From: an uncultured bacterium
Lineage (GTDB): Bacteria; Verrucomicrobiota; Kiritimatiellia; CAIKKV01; CAITUY01
Assembly: GCA_903895695.1 (NCBI GenBank)
Contig: CAITUY010000044.1
Location: 1-48,832 of the forward strand
DNA: 48,832 bases
Reading direction: 5' to 3'
Positions 15,156 through 23,737 of the stretch are shown piece after piece; within the stretch, counting starts at the first letter, position 1, and every line of letters begins with the position of its first letter. The translations under genes and the position numbers were made by a program. The notes beneath the pieces were generated by a model. That model saw only the letters and a list, made by a program, of their open reading frames with translations. It ran no database searches and was not told the origin of the DNA.

Positions 15156-15722
15156 ATGAACACAAAGATGAAACTGGCGCTTGTTGGAATGGTCTTGATG
15201 GCGGCGGGGACTCTGGCAGGCAGCACGCCTATACAACTCAGCCTGACCCCGAGTATCGCCCTTTACGATCGCAACCAGAGGGTCGAAGGGTTGACCGTCG
15301 GTGTCTGGAGCGAGAACCCACAGTCCGCCCTGGCCCTGGGCATAGCGAATGGTTCAACGGGGCACAGCGCCGGCGTCAGCCTGGCTTTGGTCCTCAACTA
15401 CGCCGACAACTACAAGGGCCTGCAGTGGGCACTGGTCAACTACACGACGGGCAACTTCCTTGGCTGGCAATGCGGGCCCTGCCTGGGGCTTCCGTTCAGC
15501 GCCGTGAACTACACCGGCGGCACAATGAAAGGCCTGCAGACTGGCGTGGTGAACTACGCCGGACATCTGACAGGCGCGCAGATCGGTTGCGTCAACTATG
15601 CGGCGACGGCGGAAACGGGAGTCCAGATCGGGCTCGTGAACCTCATTCCCGAGAACAGTTGGTTCACCGGGTTACCTGACGAGTTGGCGCCCGGGATGAT
15701 CCTCATCAACTGGCGTTTCTGA
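15156..15722 (+). CDS. Secreted protein with repeated G-x-x-x-G-x-VNY motifs
   Basis: The ATG at 15156 has an AGGAGG ribosome binding site 5 nt upstream, so it is preferred over the in-frame TTG-type starts further up. The 188-residue product has a signal peptide (MNTKMKLALVGMVLMAAGTLAG). From about residue 80 it repeats a pattern ending in VNY: LQWALVNY, LPFSAVNY, LQTGVVNY, AQIGCVNY, VQIGLVN. Such short glycine-spaced beta repeats resemble the 'surface repeat' proteins found in spirochaetes and PVC bacteria. It ends in NWRF, with a terminal aromatic residue as in outer-membrane proteins. It is probably an exported beta-rich protein of unknown role. Confidence 0.75.
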   Translation: MNTKMKLALVGMVLMAAGTLAGSTPIQLSLTPSIALYDRNQRVEGLTVGVWSENPQSALALGIANGSTGHSAGVSLALVLNYADNYKGLQWALVNYTTGNFLGWQCGPCLGLPFSAVNYTGGTMKGLQTGVVNYAGHLTGAQIGCVNYAATAETGVQIGLVNLIPENSWFTGLPDELAPGMILINWRF

Positions 15723-15797
15723 ACGGGGCGCCCCGCACCGAGACCACGCGTGCCTGCCTGACGCCGAACCGCAGCACGCGGGGCGGTGCAGAATCAC

Positions 15798-17912
15798 TCA
15801 CCGAATCGTCGTACGCGTGCGGGTGAGGCGGGCGTTGCCGCTATCGGTACTCGGCTCGCGGCCGGGCGCATTCGTCGTCCCCGCCTCCCACGACGCCTGC
15901 CACACGTCCTGCCACGGCGGACACACGACCGTCACCGCGAACCCCGTCGCATTCGTCGTCCAACTCACCGCCGTAACGGTCGAATTCGTGCCCTTCACGG
16001 GCTCGTAGACGGAACAGAATTCCGCGGCCTTGCCCGTCCGGCGCCGGATCAGGAAGGGAACGACGTCGCGGAGTGCCGTCCCAATGCCCGTGCCGACAAA
16101 CCATGTCTCCGCGGCCCCTTCCGGCGACGGGGCGAGCAACTTCACGGCCTGTCCCTCCTGGACACGCCAGGTCATTCCGGTGGCGCCCGCCACGTCGAGC
16201 CGGCGCACGCCGCGCAGGTGCTCGTAGCCATTGCCTGAATCCAGGTGCGCGAGGGCGGTCCCGGCCTGCGCCGGCAAATCCGCCGTCCCACGGACATGCA
16301 GGCATAGGTCATACCGGTGCTTCCGTTTCGATTCGGCCCTGAAACAGTCAACGATGTAGGCGTCGGTCATCGCCACAATCCGGCGCAGATCGACGCCGCC
16401 ATACGCTCCGTCGGAGCGGAAAGCCGCAGCGTCGAATCCGTCTCCCGCCCCAAACCACAGGCACTCGCCAGTCGTCGGGTCCTGGGACGCCCCATCCACA
16501 ACCAGTGTATTGTGGGCCACGGTCTGTTTGCACCACGTCTTGTATTCGGGGACCGAATACGTGATGCGGCCCGGGTCCACGAACAGGTCGCGGCCGTACG
16601 CGTACAGGATGATACTAAGTTTGTCCGGGTGCCCGTGGTCGCCGCCGTGCGGACCATAGTCCACGACAAGACTGGCCGGTTCGCCGGCCAGACGCCGTTG
16701 CAGAAACAGGTACCCGATGCCCGGCAGGTTCCGGCTGGTTTGCGGTAGCGCCAGTCCCTCTGGCGGGAGGGTGGCCGCACCGGTCATCCATGCCCAACGG
16801 CCGCCGCGGTTGCCGAGCGCGGCCACGGCGCCGTAGCGCGGATCGCCATAGACGGCGTAAGCCCACTCGTACAAATCCGCGAACTGGCGGATGTTAAAGG
16901 GGTCGGAATCATGGATGATCGGGTACGAGCCGTCGGGAAACGCCGATACGATCGGGCCATCGAACAACGAGCGGAGCCTCGCGTTGCCCTGAATCGGCCG
17001 GCCCCCGACCGCGGCCATCCGCGCGTGCAGGACCAGCGCCTGCATCGCGTAATTCTGGTAGGCCATGGTGCCCTCGTGCCAGAGTCCGTCGGATGTGACG
17101 CACCGTTCCATCTGATAGGCGAACCCGAACATGCCCGTCAGACTCCAGTCGATCAGCGCCGTGTCGTTAAGCGTGAAACCGACCGATCCCACCGCCGCGT
17201 TGAGCCAGGTCTGGTGATTATTGTCCTGCTGGAAGGTCGGGAACTGCAGTTCACCGGCGGCTGCGCGCATGAAATCCTTTTCGACATGGGCCGCCTGCTG
17301 CGCCGAGAGCGCCCCGGAATCGCGGATGAGATCGTAAGCCCACGCGCAGGGAATCAGGCCGCAGGCCTCATCGAGGGCCTGGGCATAACGCAGGCCGCCC
17401 ATGAACGCGAGAAGACCCGTCCTACCCCAACGGTCGTGCCGCCTGTAACCGCCGTACAGGTCGGCATAGCGGACCAGGATCGCCGCGGCCTTGTCGGCAA
17501 ACTCGCGGCGTCTGCTGAACTGCCAAGCCAGCCCCAGTGTCTCGACGTCGCGGGCCGCCGCATCGTGCAGCCGGGTCCGGTACGCAGCCTCGGCTTTGGG
17601 GCTCTCGAACTCCTTCTTCTCGATCGGGCACTCGAATCTCCCGGGCGCAACCCGCCGGAGATAGGCGCCGTCGTTGGGACAGTACGACTCAAACATCCAG
17701 CCGCCGCCTTCGGCCGGGACCTCGATTATCTGGTTGGTAAGCGCCTCGGCCTGACGAACGGTTTCGTCGACCGCCCGCCGCACGTGCGCCGCTTCGGAGG
17801 CCCGAATCCGGGCAAAATCGTTGGTTGTGAGAAACAGGTGCGGCCCCGGCTCGACACCGGCCCACGCGACGACCGGCGCCAGAAGCAGGGAAGACAGCCA
17901 AGATGAACGCAT
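15798..17912 (-). CDS. Heparinase II/III-type polysaccharide lyase, secreted
   Basis: The start is placed at ATG 17912, giving 704 residues with a signal peptide (MRSSWLSSLLLAPVVAWAG). The frame stays open upstream, but only through a non-protein-like stretch. Residues about 60-340 form the helical toroid of alginate/heparinase-type lyases (for example the QDNNHQTW segment). The C-terminal beta domain carries the hallmark GPHGGDHGHPDKLS near residue 415, followed by FVDPGRITYSVPEY and AHNTLVVDG, typical of the Hepar_II_III family. It should cleave uronic-acid polysaccharides by beta-elimination in the periplasm or outside. Substrate (alginate, glycosaminoglycan or other) is not determined. 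No ribosome binding site is seen; a promoter sits 6 nt before the ATG. Confidence 0.85.
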   Translation of the reverse strand: MRSSWLSSLLLAPVVAWAGVEPGPHLFLTTNDFARIRASEAAHVRRAVDETVRQAEALTNQIIEVPAEGGGWMFESYCPNDGAYLRRVAPGRFECPIEKKEFESPKAEAAYRTRLHDAAARDVETLGLAWQFSRRREFADKAAAILVRYADLYGGYRRHDRWGRTGLLAFMGGLRYAQALDEACGLIPCAWAYDLIRDSGALSAQQAAHVEKDFMRAAAGELQFPTFQQDNNHQTWLNAAVGSVGFTLNDTALIDWSLTGMFGFAYQMERCVTSDGLWHEGTMAYQNYAMQALVLHARMAAVGGRPIQGNARLRSLFDGPIVSAFPDGSYPIIHDSDPFNIRQFADLYEWAYAVYGDPRYGAVAALGNRGGRWAWMTGAATLPPEGLALPQTSRNLPGIGYLFLQRRLAGEPASLVVDYGPHGGDHGHPDKLSIILYAYGRDLFVDPGRITYSVPEYKTWCKQTVAHNTLVVDGASQDPTTGECLWFGAGDGFDAAAFRSDGAYGGVDLRRIVAMTDAYIVDCFRAESKRKHRYDLCLHVRGTADLPAQAGTALAHLDSGNGYEHLRGVRRLDVAGATGMTWRVQEGQAVKLLAPSPEGAAETWFVGTGIGTALRDVVPFLIRRRTGKAAEFCSVYEPVKGTNSTVTAVSWTTNATGFAVTVVCPPWQDVWQASWEAGTTNAPGREPSTDSGNARLTRTRTTIR

Positions 17913-17918
17913 GACACC

Positions 17919-17947
17919 AGTATGCAGGGCAGCCGGGCTACGCGCAA
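17919..17947 (-). promoter_or_regulatory. Candidate leaderless promoter of the lyase gene
   Basis: On the minus strand TTGCGC (17942-17947) and CATACT (17919-17924) are 17 nt apart. CATACT ends 6 nt before the ATG at 17912, so transcription would begin at or next to the start codon. The gene has no ribosome binding site, as expected for a leaderless message. Confidence 0.45.
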
Positions 17948-18038
17948 GGCCGACCCGCCTCACGCCATCCCCCGAATTGCCCCTGATGTCGGGACAGACA
18001 GTCCAATATAAGTCGAGACTGATCGAGGGCCATGGACG

Positions 18039-18044
18039 TATAAT
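18039..18044 (+). promoter_or_regulatory. -10 element of the 18077 kinase gene
   Basis: A perfect TATAAT lies 32 nt before the ATG of the hybrid kinase at 18077. No convincing -35 is present at 16-18 nt, so an activator or another -35 type may be used. A GGAAG ribosome binding site precedes the ATG. Confidence 0.5.
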
Positions 18045-18076
18045 GCTGCACACAATGAATTGCCTGGAAGTCACCT

Positions 18077-20359
18077 ATGGATGAAACGATCAACGTCCTG
18101 GTAATCGAGGATGAGCCGGATGATTTTATTCTCATCGAGCGCCACTTGAAGCAGAGCAGCCTGAACGTACGCTGCCAGCGCGCGACAAACCCGGATGAGT
18201 TGAAAGCAGCCTTCGCAAAAGGCGGTTGGGATGTGGTGCTGTCCGACTATCGCGTGCCGGCACTGGATTTCACGGATACCCTGGCCATCCACCAAGCGCA
18301 TCAACCTGACGTTCCTCTGATTCTTGTCTCAGGCAAGGTCGGCGAGGAGAACGCGGTCGAACTGCTCAGACAAGGGGTCAGCGATATTGTCGTGAAAGAC
18401 AACCTGACCCGCCTGGTGCCCGCCATCGAGCGCTGCCTGCGCGATGCGGCACATCATCGCGAACACAAACGGACGGAAGACGCGCTCAGGGAGAGTGAAA
18501 CGCTTTTCTCCACGACTTTCTACGCCATTCCCATCCCGGTCAGCATCTCCGAAGTGGTCTCCGGGAAATGGGTGGAAGTCAATCAGGCGTTCCTGGACGT
18601 GACCGGCTATAAACGCACCGAAGTCATTGGCCACACCTTCCGGGACCTCAATCTGTGGATGCACCTCGAAGATCGCGAGCGAATGAGGCAGATCCTCGAC
18701 GCGCAGGGACGCGTCGTGGACTTCGAAGTCGACATCAACAAGAAGGGCGGCGCGACTGGCACCATGCGAATCTCCGTGGAAAGAGTCGACCTGGCCGGCA
18801 AGCCCTACTTGCTGGTCATGGGGAACGAGATCACGGAACGTAGGCGGGCTGAAGAGGCCCAGCTCCGATTATCAACGGCGATCGAGCAGGCTGCCGAGGC
18901 TATTGTGATCACGGATGCAGAGGCGACGATCCAATACGTAAACCCGGCCTTCACCCGCCTCACCGGCTACACCTGCGACGAGGCCATCGGCCAGAATCCG
19001 CGCGTTCTCCAAAGCGGCCAGCACGAGCCCGCCTTCTACCGGCATCTTTGGGAGACGCTCCAGGCGGGTCAGACCTGGCATGGCCGGTTCGTCAACAAAC
19101 GCAAGGACGGCACGTTCTTCACCGAAGATGCCTCCATCTCGCCGGTGCGCGACGCGGCCGGAACGATCGTGAACTACGTGGCGGTCAAGCGCGACATCAC
19201 CCGCGAGCTTGGGCTCGAGGCGCAACTGCACAGGGCCCAGAAACTGGAGTCCATCGGCACCCTGGCCAGCGGCATCGCGCACGATCTGAACAATATTCTG
19301 TTTCCACTGCTCATGGGAGCGCAATGGCTTCAAGAGGAGCAGATCACGACCAAGCAACGTGAAATCGCCAGGACGATGGAAGCCTCCGTCCTGCGCGGTG
19401 CGGAGATCATCAAACAGATTCTCACCTTCGCCCGCGGCACGGCGGGCACGAAAGGGCCGCTCCAGACCAAGCATGTCATCCTCGAAGGCCTGGCCATGAT
19501 CCGTGAAACATTCCCGCGTTCAATCAGGATCGACAGCCATCTACCGTCCGATCTTTGGCCGGTGACCGGCGACGCCACCCAGCTTCACCAGGTTCTGCTC
19601 AACCTGTGCGTCAACGCCCGCGACGCCATGCCGGAGGGTGGAACGCTGACGGTCCGGACGGAAAACCTGCATGCGGACGAATCGTTCGCCCGGACGGCCG
19701 ACTTGCCGGGAGCCGGAGCGTATGTCGTATGGACCGTGGAAGACACCGGCGAAGGAATTCCGGCGGAAATTCTACCCAAGATCTTCGACCCCTTCTTCAC
19801 GACAAAAGCGCCCGGAAAAGGCACCGGCCTGGGGCTTTCCAGCGTGCACGGCATCGTCAAAGACCACGGCGGCACGATTCGCGTGCAAAGCACGCCCGGC
19901 AAGGGTTCGACCTTTGAGGTCTTCCTGCCGGCACAGGCGTACGACGAGACGGTCGCCGACGGAAAAGTGGCAACAACTCCGCAAGGCAAGGGTGAACTGA
20001 TTCTGGTAGTGGACGACGAGGCCAGCATCCGCGAGACACTGAAAGCCTTCCTGAAAGCGGGCGGTTACAAAGTCATCACCGGTAGCAACGGCCTGGAAGC
20101 CATCGCCCTGTGCGAGGCAAAACTCGCCGAACTTAAGGCCATTGTGCTCGACATGATGATGCCGGAAATGGGCGGCGAAGCCGCCCTGCGCGTCATTCGA
20201 AAGATGGCGCCGCACCTACCTGTCCTGGCCATCAGCGGCATGATGGAAGGGGTTTCGTTGCCCGAGGACGAACAGACGGCGCTGCTCATGAAGCCCTTCG
20301 GCAAGGCGGCATTACTGCCCGCGTTGCGCACCCTTCTGGACCGGGCCGCAGCGGGCTAG
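18077..20359 (+). CDS. Soluble hybrid sensor histidine kinase (REC-PAS-PAS-HisKA-HATPase-REC)
   Basis: The 760-residue protein opens with a response-regulator receiver (residues 6-120, acidic pocket EDEP, phospho-acceptor Asp57 in LSDYR, Lys in VVKDN). Two PAS domains follow (about 143-255 and 265-385). The second contains ITDAEATIQYVNPAFTRLTGY, a redox/ligand PAS signature. The HisKA motif GIAHDLNN has His402. The ATPase shows N (NARDAM, about 515), G1 (DTGEGIP, about 556) and G2 (GKGTGLGLS, about 580) boxes. A C-terminal receiver has Asp692 in VLDMMMPE. There are no membrane segments, so it senses in the cytoplasm. No DNA-binding output is fused. Its stop overlaps by 4 bp that of the facing kinase gene (20356-23598). 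Confidence 0.92.
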   Translation: MDETINVLVIEDEPDDFILIERHLKQSSLNVRCQRATNPDELKAAFAKGGWDVVLSDYRVPALDFTDTLAIHQAHQPDVPLILVSGKVGEENAVELLRQGVSDIVVKDNLTRLVPAIERCLRDAAHHREHKRTEDALRESETLFSTTFYAIPIPVSISEVVSGKWVEVNQAFLDVTGYKRTEVIGHTFRDLNLWMHLEDRERMRQILDAQGRVVDFEVDINKKGGATGTMRISVERVDLAGKPYLLVMGNEITERRRAEEAQLRLSTAIEQAAEAIVITDAEATIQYVNPAFTRLTGYTCDEAIGQNPRVLQSGQHEPAFYRHLWETLQAGQTWHGRFVNKRKDGTFFTEDASISPVRDAAGTIVNYVAVKRDITRELGLEAQLHRAQKLESIGTLASGIAHDLNNILFPLLMGAQWLQEEQITTKQREIARTMEASVLRGAEIIKQILTFARGTAGTKGPLQTKHVILEGLAMIRETFPRSIRIDSHLPSDLWPVTGDATQLHQVLLNLCVNARDAMPEGGTLTVRTENLHADESFARTADLPGAGAYVVWTVEDTGEGIPAEILPKIFDPFFTTKAPGKGTGLGLSSVHGIVKDHGGTIRVQSTPGKGSTFEVFLPAQAYDETVADGKVATTPQGKGELILVVDDEASIRETLKAFLKAGGYKVITGSNGLEAIALCEAKLAELKAIVLDMMMPEMGGEAALRVIRKMAPHLPVLAISGMMEGVSLPEDEQTALLMKPFGKAALLPALRTLLDRAAAG

Positions 20360-23300
20360 GCCCCCTCGATCACTTCACGAACCTTCCTGGCCAATGCCTC
20401 GATGCCGAAGGGCTTTTGCAGAAAGGGCGTGTCGGGTGCGAGCAGGCCGTGCTGGACGATGGCGTTATCCGTGTAGCCCGAAATATAAAGCACCTTGACC
20501 GCGGGCCGGAGCGTTCGCAAGCGTTTGACCATGGCCGGTCCACTCATCCCGGGCATCACCACGTCCGTGACGACCAAGGCGGGCTGCAGTCCCTTCTCTT
20601 CCACCGCCAGCAACGCTTCGTTGCCATTGGCCATGGCGATCGGGCAATACCCCAGGCCTGTCAGGTTCTTCTCGAGCAGACCCCGCACGACGGCTTCGTC
20701 CTCGACCACCAGCACCTGTTCTCCCCTGCCCCGGACGACGGCGGCGGCTTTCTGCTCCCGTTTCGTCGGCTCGGACTCCACGCGCGGCAGGTAGATCTTG
20801 AACGTCGTGCCAAGCCCCACTTCGCTGTAGACCCCGATGTTGCCGCCCGACTGTTTGATGATGCCGTAGGCAGTCGAGAGCCCCAGGCCGGTGCCCTTGC
20901 CTTTCGGCTTCGTCGTAAAGAACGGTTCGAATGCCCTGCGCTTCGTCTGCTCATCCATGCCGCAGCCGGTATCGGTGACGGCCAGCATCACGTAAGGGCC
21001 GGGTTTCACCCCAGCGTGCGCGGCGGCGTAGGCCCGGTCGAGCTCGACGTTGGCGGTCTCGATCGTAAGTTTCCCGCCTTGCGGCATGGCATCGCGGGCA
21101 TTGACGGCCAGGTTCATGATCACCTGCTCCATCTGCCCCGGATCGACGATCGCCTGTCCCAAGTCGGGAGCCGGGATTAAGGCGAAATCGATATCCTCGC
21201 CGATGAGGCGTTGAAGCATGTCCGCGAGATTCCTGGCTACCTCGTTCAGGTTGAGCACCGCGGGCTGCAGCGTCTGCTTGCGGCTGAAGGCGAGAAGCTG
21301 CCGGGTGAGTTTCGCGGCCCGGTCGCTGCCCGCCTTGATCTGTATCAGGTCCCCGCGGATGGGACTCCCCTCGTCCAGCGACTCCAAGGCCAGGGTCGCA
21401 TAACCGTCGATGCCCATCAGCAGGTTGTTGAAGTCATGCGCCACGCCGCCCGCCAAAACGCCGACCGCCTCCAGCCTCTGGGACTGGAGCAACTGCTCTT
21501 CAGCCTGACGCTGCCCGGTGATGTCCCGGCTGATGCCCCGGGTACCGACAATAGCGCCGTCCTGGCCGATGATGGGACTCAGCACGACGTCATAGTAACG
21601 CCGGTCGCCCTGCGGCATCGGGGTTGCCATCTCGGCGTGCACGATCTCCCCGCTCAGGACCCGCCGGTGCAACTCGGCCCACTCGCGGACTACATCCGCG
21701 GGAAAACCAAGCTCTGAATGCATGCGCCCGACGATCTGCTTCTCCGGCAGGCCAAACGCCTCGCAAACCGCCCGGTTGACGGCCGTATGACGCCCCTTCC
21801 GATCCAGGCTGTAGATAAGGTCCGGAGTGGTGTCCACCAGGGTCCGATAGCGTTCCTCGCTGGCCAGCAGACCCACTTCCGCCCGCTGCCGGCTCTCCAT
21901 TTCGCGGAGCAACTCCTCATTCGCGCGCTGCAGCGACGCCGTGCGCTTGGCGACACGCGCCTCGAGTTCCCGGTTGGCTTCCTCGAGCAGGGCCCGGCTC
22001 CGCACGAGATCGTCCTCGACACGCTTGCGGTCTGTAATGTCCTCGACGATGTTGGCAAAGCGCCCTTTGCCCGCCGGAAACGTGACGACGCGCTGATAGC
22101 GACCGACGGATTCCGCATGCGTCTCGAACTGGGATGGTTTCTGAGTGGCAACCACGGCGGCGAAGCGCGGTAGATATTCGGGGATGGCAGTGGGGAACAT
22201 TTCGCGCGCGCAGCGACCGATGATCCGTTCGCGGGCGACACCGGTATGCCGCGTATAGGCATCGTTCACTTCCAGGATGCGCCAGTCCGCCGGTTTGCCC
22301 TGCTCGTCATAGAGCAACTCGTAGAGGGCGAAGCCTTCCGCCATGTTCTGGAAGAGCACCCGGTACTTTTCCTCGTTCCGACGCAAGGCTTCTTCCGCCA
22401 GCCTCGTCTCGGTGACGTCGCGCAAGACCACCTGCACCGCCACTCGTCCCTGAAACTGGACCCGGGTTCCGGTTGTTTCCACCTCCACGGCCCGGCCGTC
22501 CAGGCGAAGCACACGAAACGGCCTGACCGGCGTGGTCCGCCCTTTCTGGCCCGCCAGTCGCATGCGGTCGGCAACGGCCGGGCGATCGTCGGGATGGATC
22601 AAGTCGAGAACCTTGCGCCCGACGAGATCCGCCGGGCTGGCCGCGCCGAACAGTCGGACCGCGGCCGGGTTGACGAAGACATACGTGCCGTCGGTATGCA
22701 CGGCGATCGCGTCCGGGCACACTTCCACCAGCGTCCTATATGTCTGCCGCGCCTCGCTCAAGGCCGCCGAAAGCGAGACTCGCGCCACACCCGACTCGCG
22801 CACTGACGAGAGGGCCGCCGCGAGCATATAGAGCCCTGCCAGGCACTGTGCGCCGCGACCCGTCCAACTCAGCAAGCCCCCGAATACCGGTTCGATCATG
22901 ATGGCGAGCAACCCTATGGCCACCAGCACCAACGCGGCCGCGTACCACCGCACGAACGCCGTGGGCATGGGCCGGTGGGCCTGCCAGAGCACCGCGGCCG
23001 TCAGCCCGAACATGAGCGCGGCCGTGGCGAGCACGAGACTCCTGATCGGCGTGCCGCCGTGGCCTTGCACGAAAAAGACCGGCATCCAACCGCCCAGTGT
23101 CAGCGCCGTGACCAACCAGGCCACGCTCAGCGCGGCGGCATACGAGAGCGCCAGAACCAAGCTCGGCAATCGCGGCGCCGGGCGTGGTTTCAGCGAAAAC
23201 AAAGCGCCCAAGAGGTGGCACAGGGCTGCAACCCAGACCAGAGAGTTATGAACCGTAACGGTACCATTGATGCCGCTAGGCAAGAGCGCGGGAGCGACGG

Positions 23301-23598
23301 TCCCGGCAATGCCCCAGACGAGTACGCCGCACCCCAGCATCAGCAGCGCCGGCGTGCCGCGCGCCAGAAAACTCCGTCCGACCAGTACCACCACCAACAC
23401 CGACGCCAGCGTCAGAAAAAGAAAATTCGCCAACATCAACAGTACAGGCGACTCAAAGGCACCACGCAGGTGGGACCCACGCAAGACCGCCATGACCGCG
23501 AGAAATATAGGAATCGGAAGCCAGGCAAGCCGGCTCAGCGGCCCGTCAACGAGGAAGCGATACGCGGGTCGCGCCGCTCGCGGCTGCATGGTACTCAT
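20356..23598 (-). CDS. Membrane hybrid sensor histidine kinase (multi-TM, three PAS, REC)
   Basis: The 1080-residue protein starts with about seven or eight membrane helices (residues 28-265) with little periplasmic loop, like the MASE-type integral sensor regions. Three PAS domains follow (about 286-400, 412-520, 583-705), separated by a coiled coil (about 525-580). HisKA carries GGVAHDFNN with His721. The ATPase has NARDAM (about 830), DTGCGMD (about 880) and GKGTGLGLS (about 900). A receiver domain ends the protein with VVTDVVMPGM, Asp1012. It probably phosphorylates its own receiver and passes the signal to an unlinked phosphotransfer protein or regulator. The signal is unknown. A -10-like hexamer sits 6 nt before the ATG and there is no ribosome binding site. 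Confidence 0.92.
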   Translation of the reverse strand: MSTMQPRAARPAYRFLVDGPLSRLAWLPIPIFLAVMAVLRGSHLRGAFESPVLLMLANFLFLTLASVLVVVLVGRSFLARGTPALLMLGCGVLVWGIAGTVAPALLPSGINGTVTVHNSLVWVAALCHLLGALFSLKPRPAPRLPSLVLALSYAAALSVAWLVTALTLGGWMPVFFVQGHGGTPIRSLVLATAALMFGLTAAVLWQAHRPMPTAFVRWYAAALVLVAIGLLAIMIEPVFGGLLSWTGRGAQCLAGLYMLAAALSSVRESGVARVSLSAALSEARQTYRTLVEVCPDAIAVHTDGTYVFVNPAAVRLFGAASPADLVGRKVLDLIHPDDRPAVADRMRLAGQKGRTTPVRPFRVLRLDGRAVEVETTGTRVQFQGRVAVQVVLRDVTETRLAEEALRRNEEKYRVLFQNMAEGFALYELLYDEQGKPADWRILEVNDAYTRHTGVARERIIGRCAREMFPTAIPEYLPRFAAVVATQKPSQFETHAESVGRYQRVVTFPAGKGRFANIVEDITDRKRVEDDLVRSRALLEEANRELEARVAKRTASLQRANEELLREMESRQRAEVGLLASEERYRTLVDTTPDLIYSLDRKGRHTAVNRAVCEAFGLPEKQIVGRMHSELGFPADVVREWAELHRRVLSGEIVHAEMATPMPQGDRRYYDVVLSPIIGQDGAIVGTRGISRDITGQRQAEEQLLQSQRLEAVGVLAGGVAHDFNNLLMGIDGYATLALESLDEGSPIRGDLIQIKAGSDRAAKLTRQLLAFSRKQTLQPAVLNLNEVARNLADMLQRLIGEDIDFALIPAPDLGQAIVDPGQMEQVIMNLAVNARDAMPQGGKLTIETANVELDRAYAAAHAGVKPGPYVMLAVTDTGCGMDEQTKRRAFEPFFTTKPKGKGTGLGLSTAYGIIKQSGGNIGVYSEVGLGTTFKIYLPRVESEPTKREQKAAAVVRGRGEQVLVVEDEAVVRGLLEKNLTGLGYCPIAMANGNEALLAVEEKGLQPALVVTDVVMPGMSGPAMVKRLRTLRPAVKVLYISGYTDNAIVQHGLLAPDTPFLQKPFGIEALARKVREVIEGA

Positions 23599-23604
23599 GC
23601 CGAA

Positions 23605-23610
23605 ATTGTA
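23605..23610 (-). promoter_or_regulatory. -10 element directly before the membrane kinase start
   Basis: TACAAT on the minus strand lies exactly 6 nt upstream of the ATG at 23598, and no ribosome binding site is seen. This fits a leaderless transcript. No clear -35 is present; the inverted repeat at 23621-23686 occupies the upstream side. Confidence 0.4.
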
Positions 23611-23620
23611 CAGATATTCT

Positions 23621-23686
23621 GACAGGATTAACAGGATTCAGCGGGATTCGGATGGAAAGATCCTGCATCCTCCTGTGAATCCTGTC
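23621..23686. repeat. Inverted repeat with AACAGGATT-type arms
   Basis: The arm at 23621-23636 (gacaggattaacagga) and its complement at 23671-23686 match at 15 of 16 positions, with 34 nt between. Inside, further caggatt/ggattc-like words repeat. It lies in the 139-bp gap between two minus-strand genes, just upstream of the membrane-kinase promoter. I recall such 'acaggattaacaggatt' palindromes as recurrent intergenic elements in many environmental genomes. Here it could end the 23738-25948 transcript or simply be a repeat. Confidence 0.6.
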
Positions 23687-23737
23687 CAAAACTTCCTGTG
23701 CGGCAGCCGCAGAATTGCAGTGCGCCCCCTCAAGACG

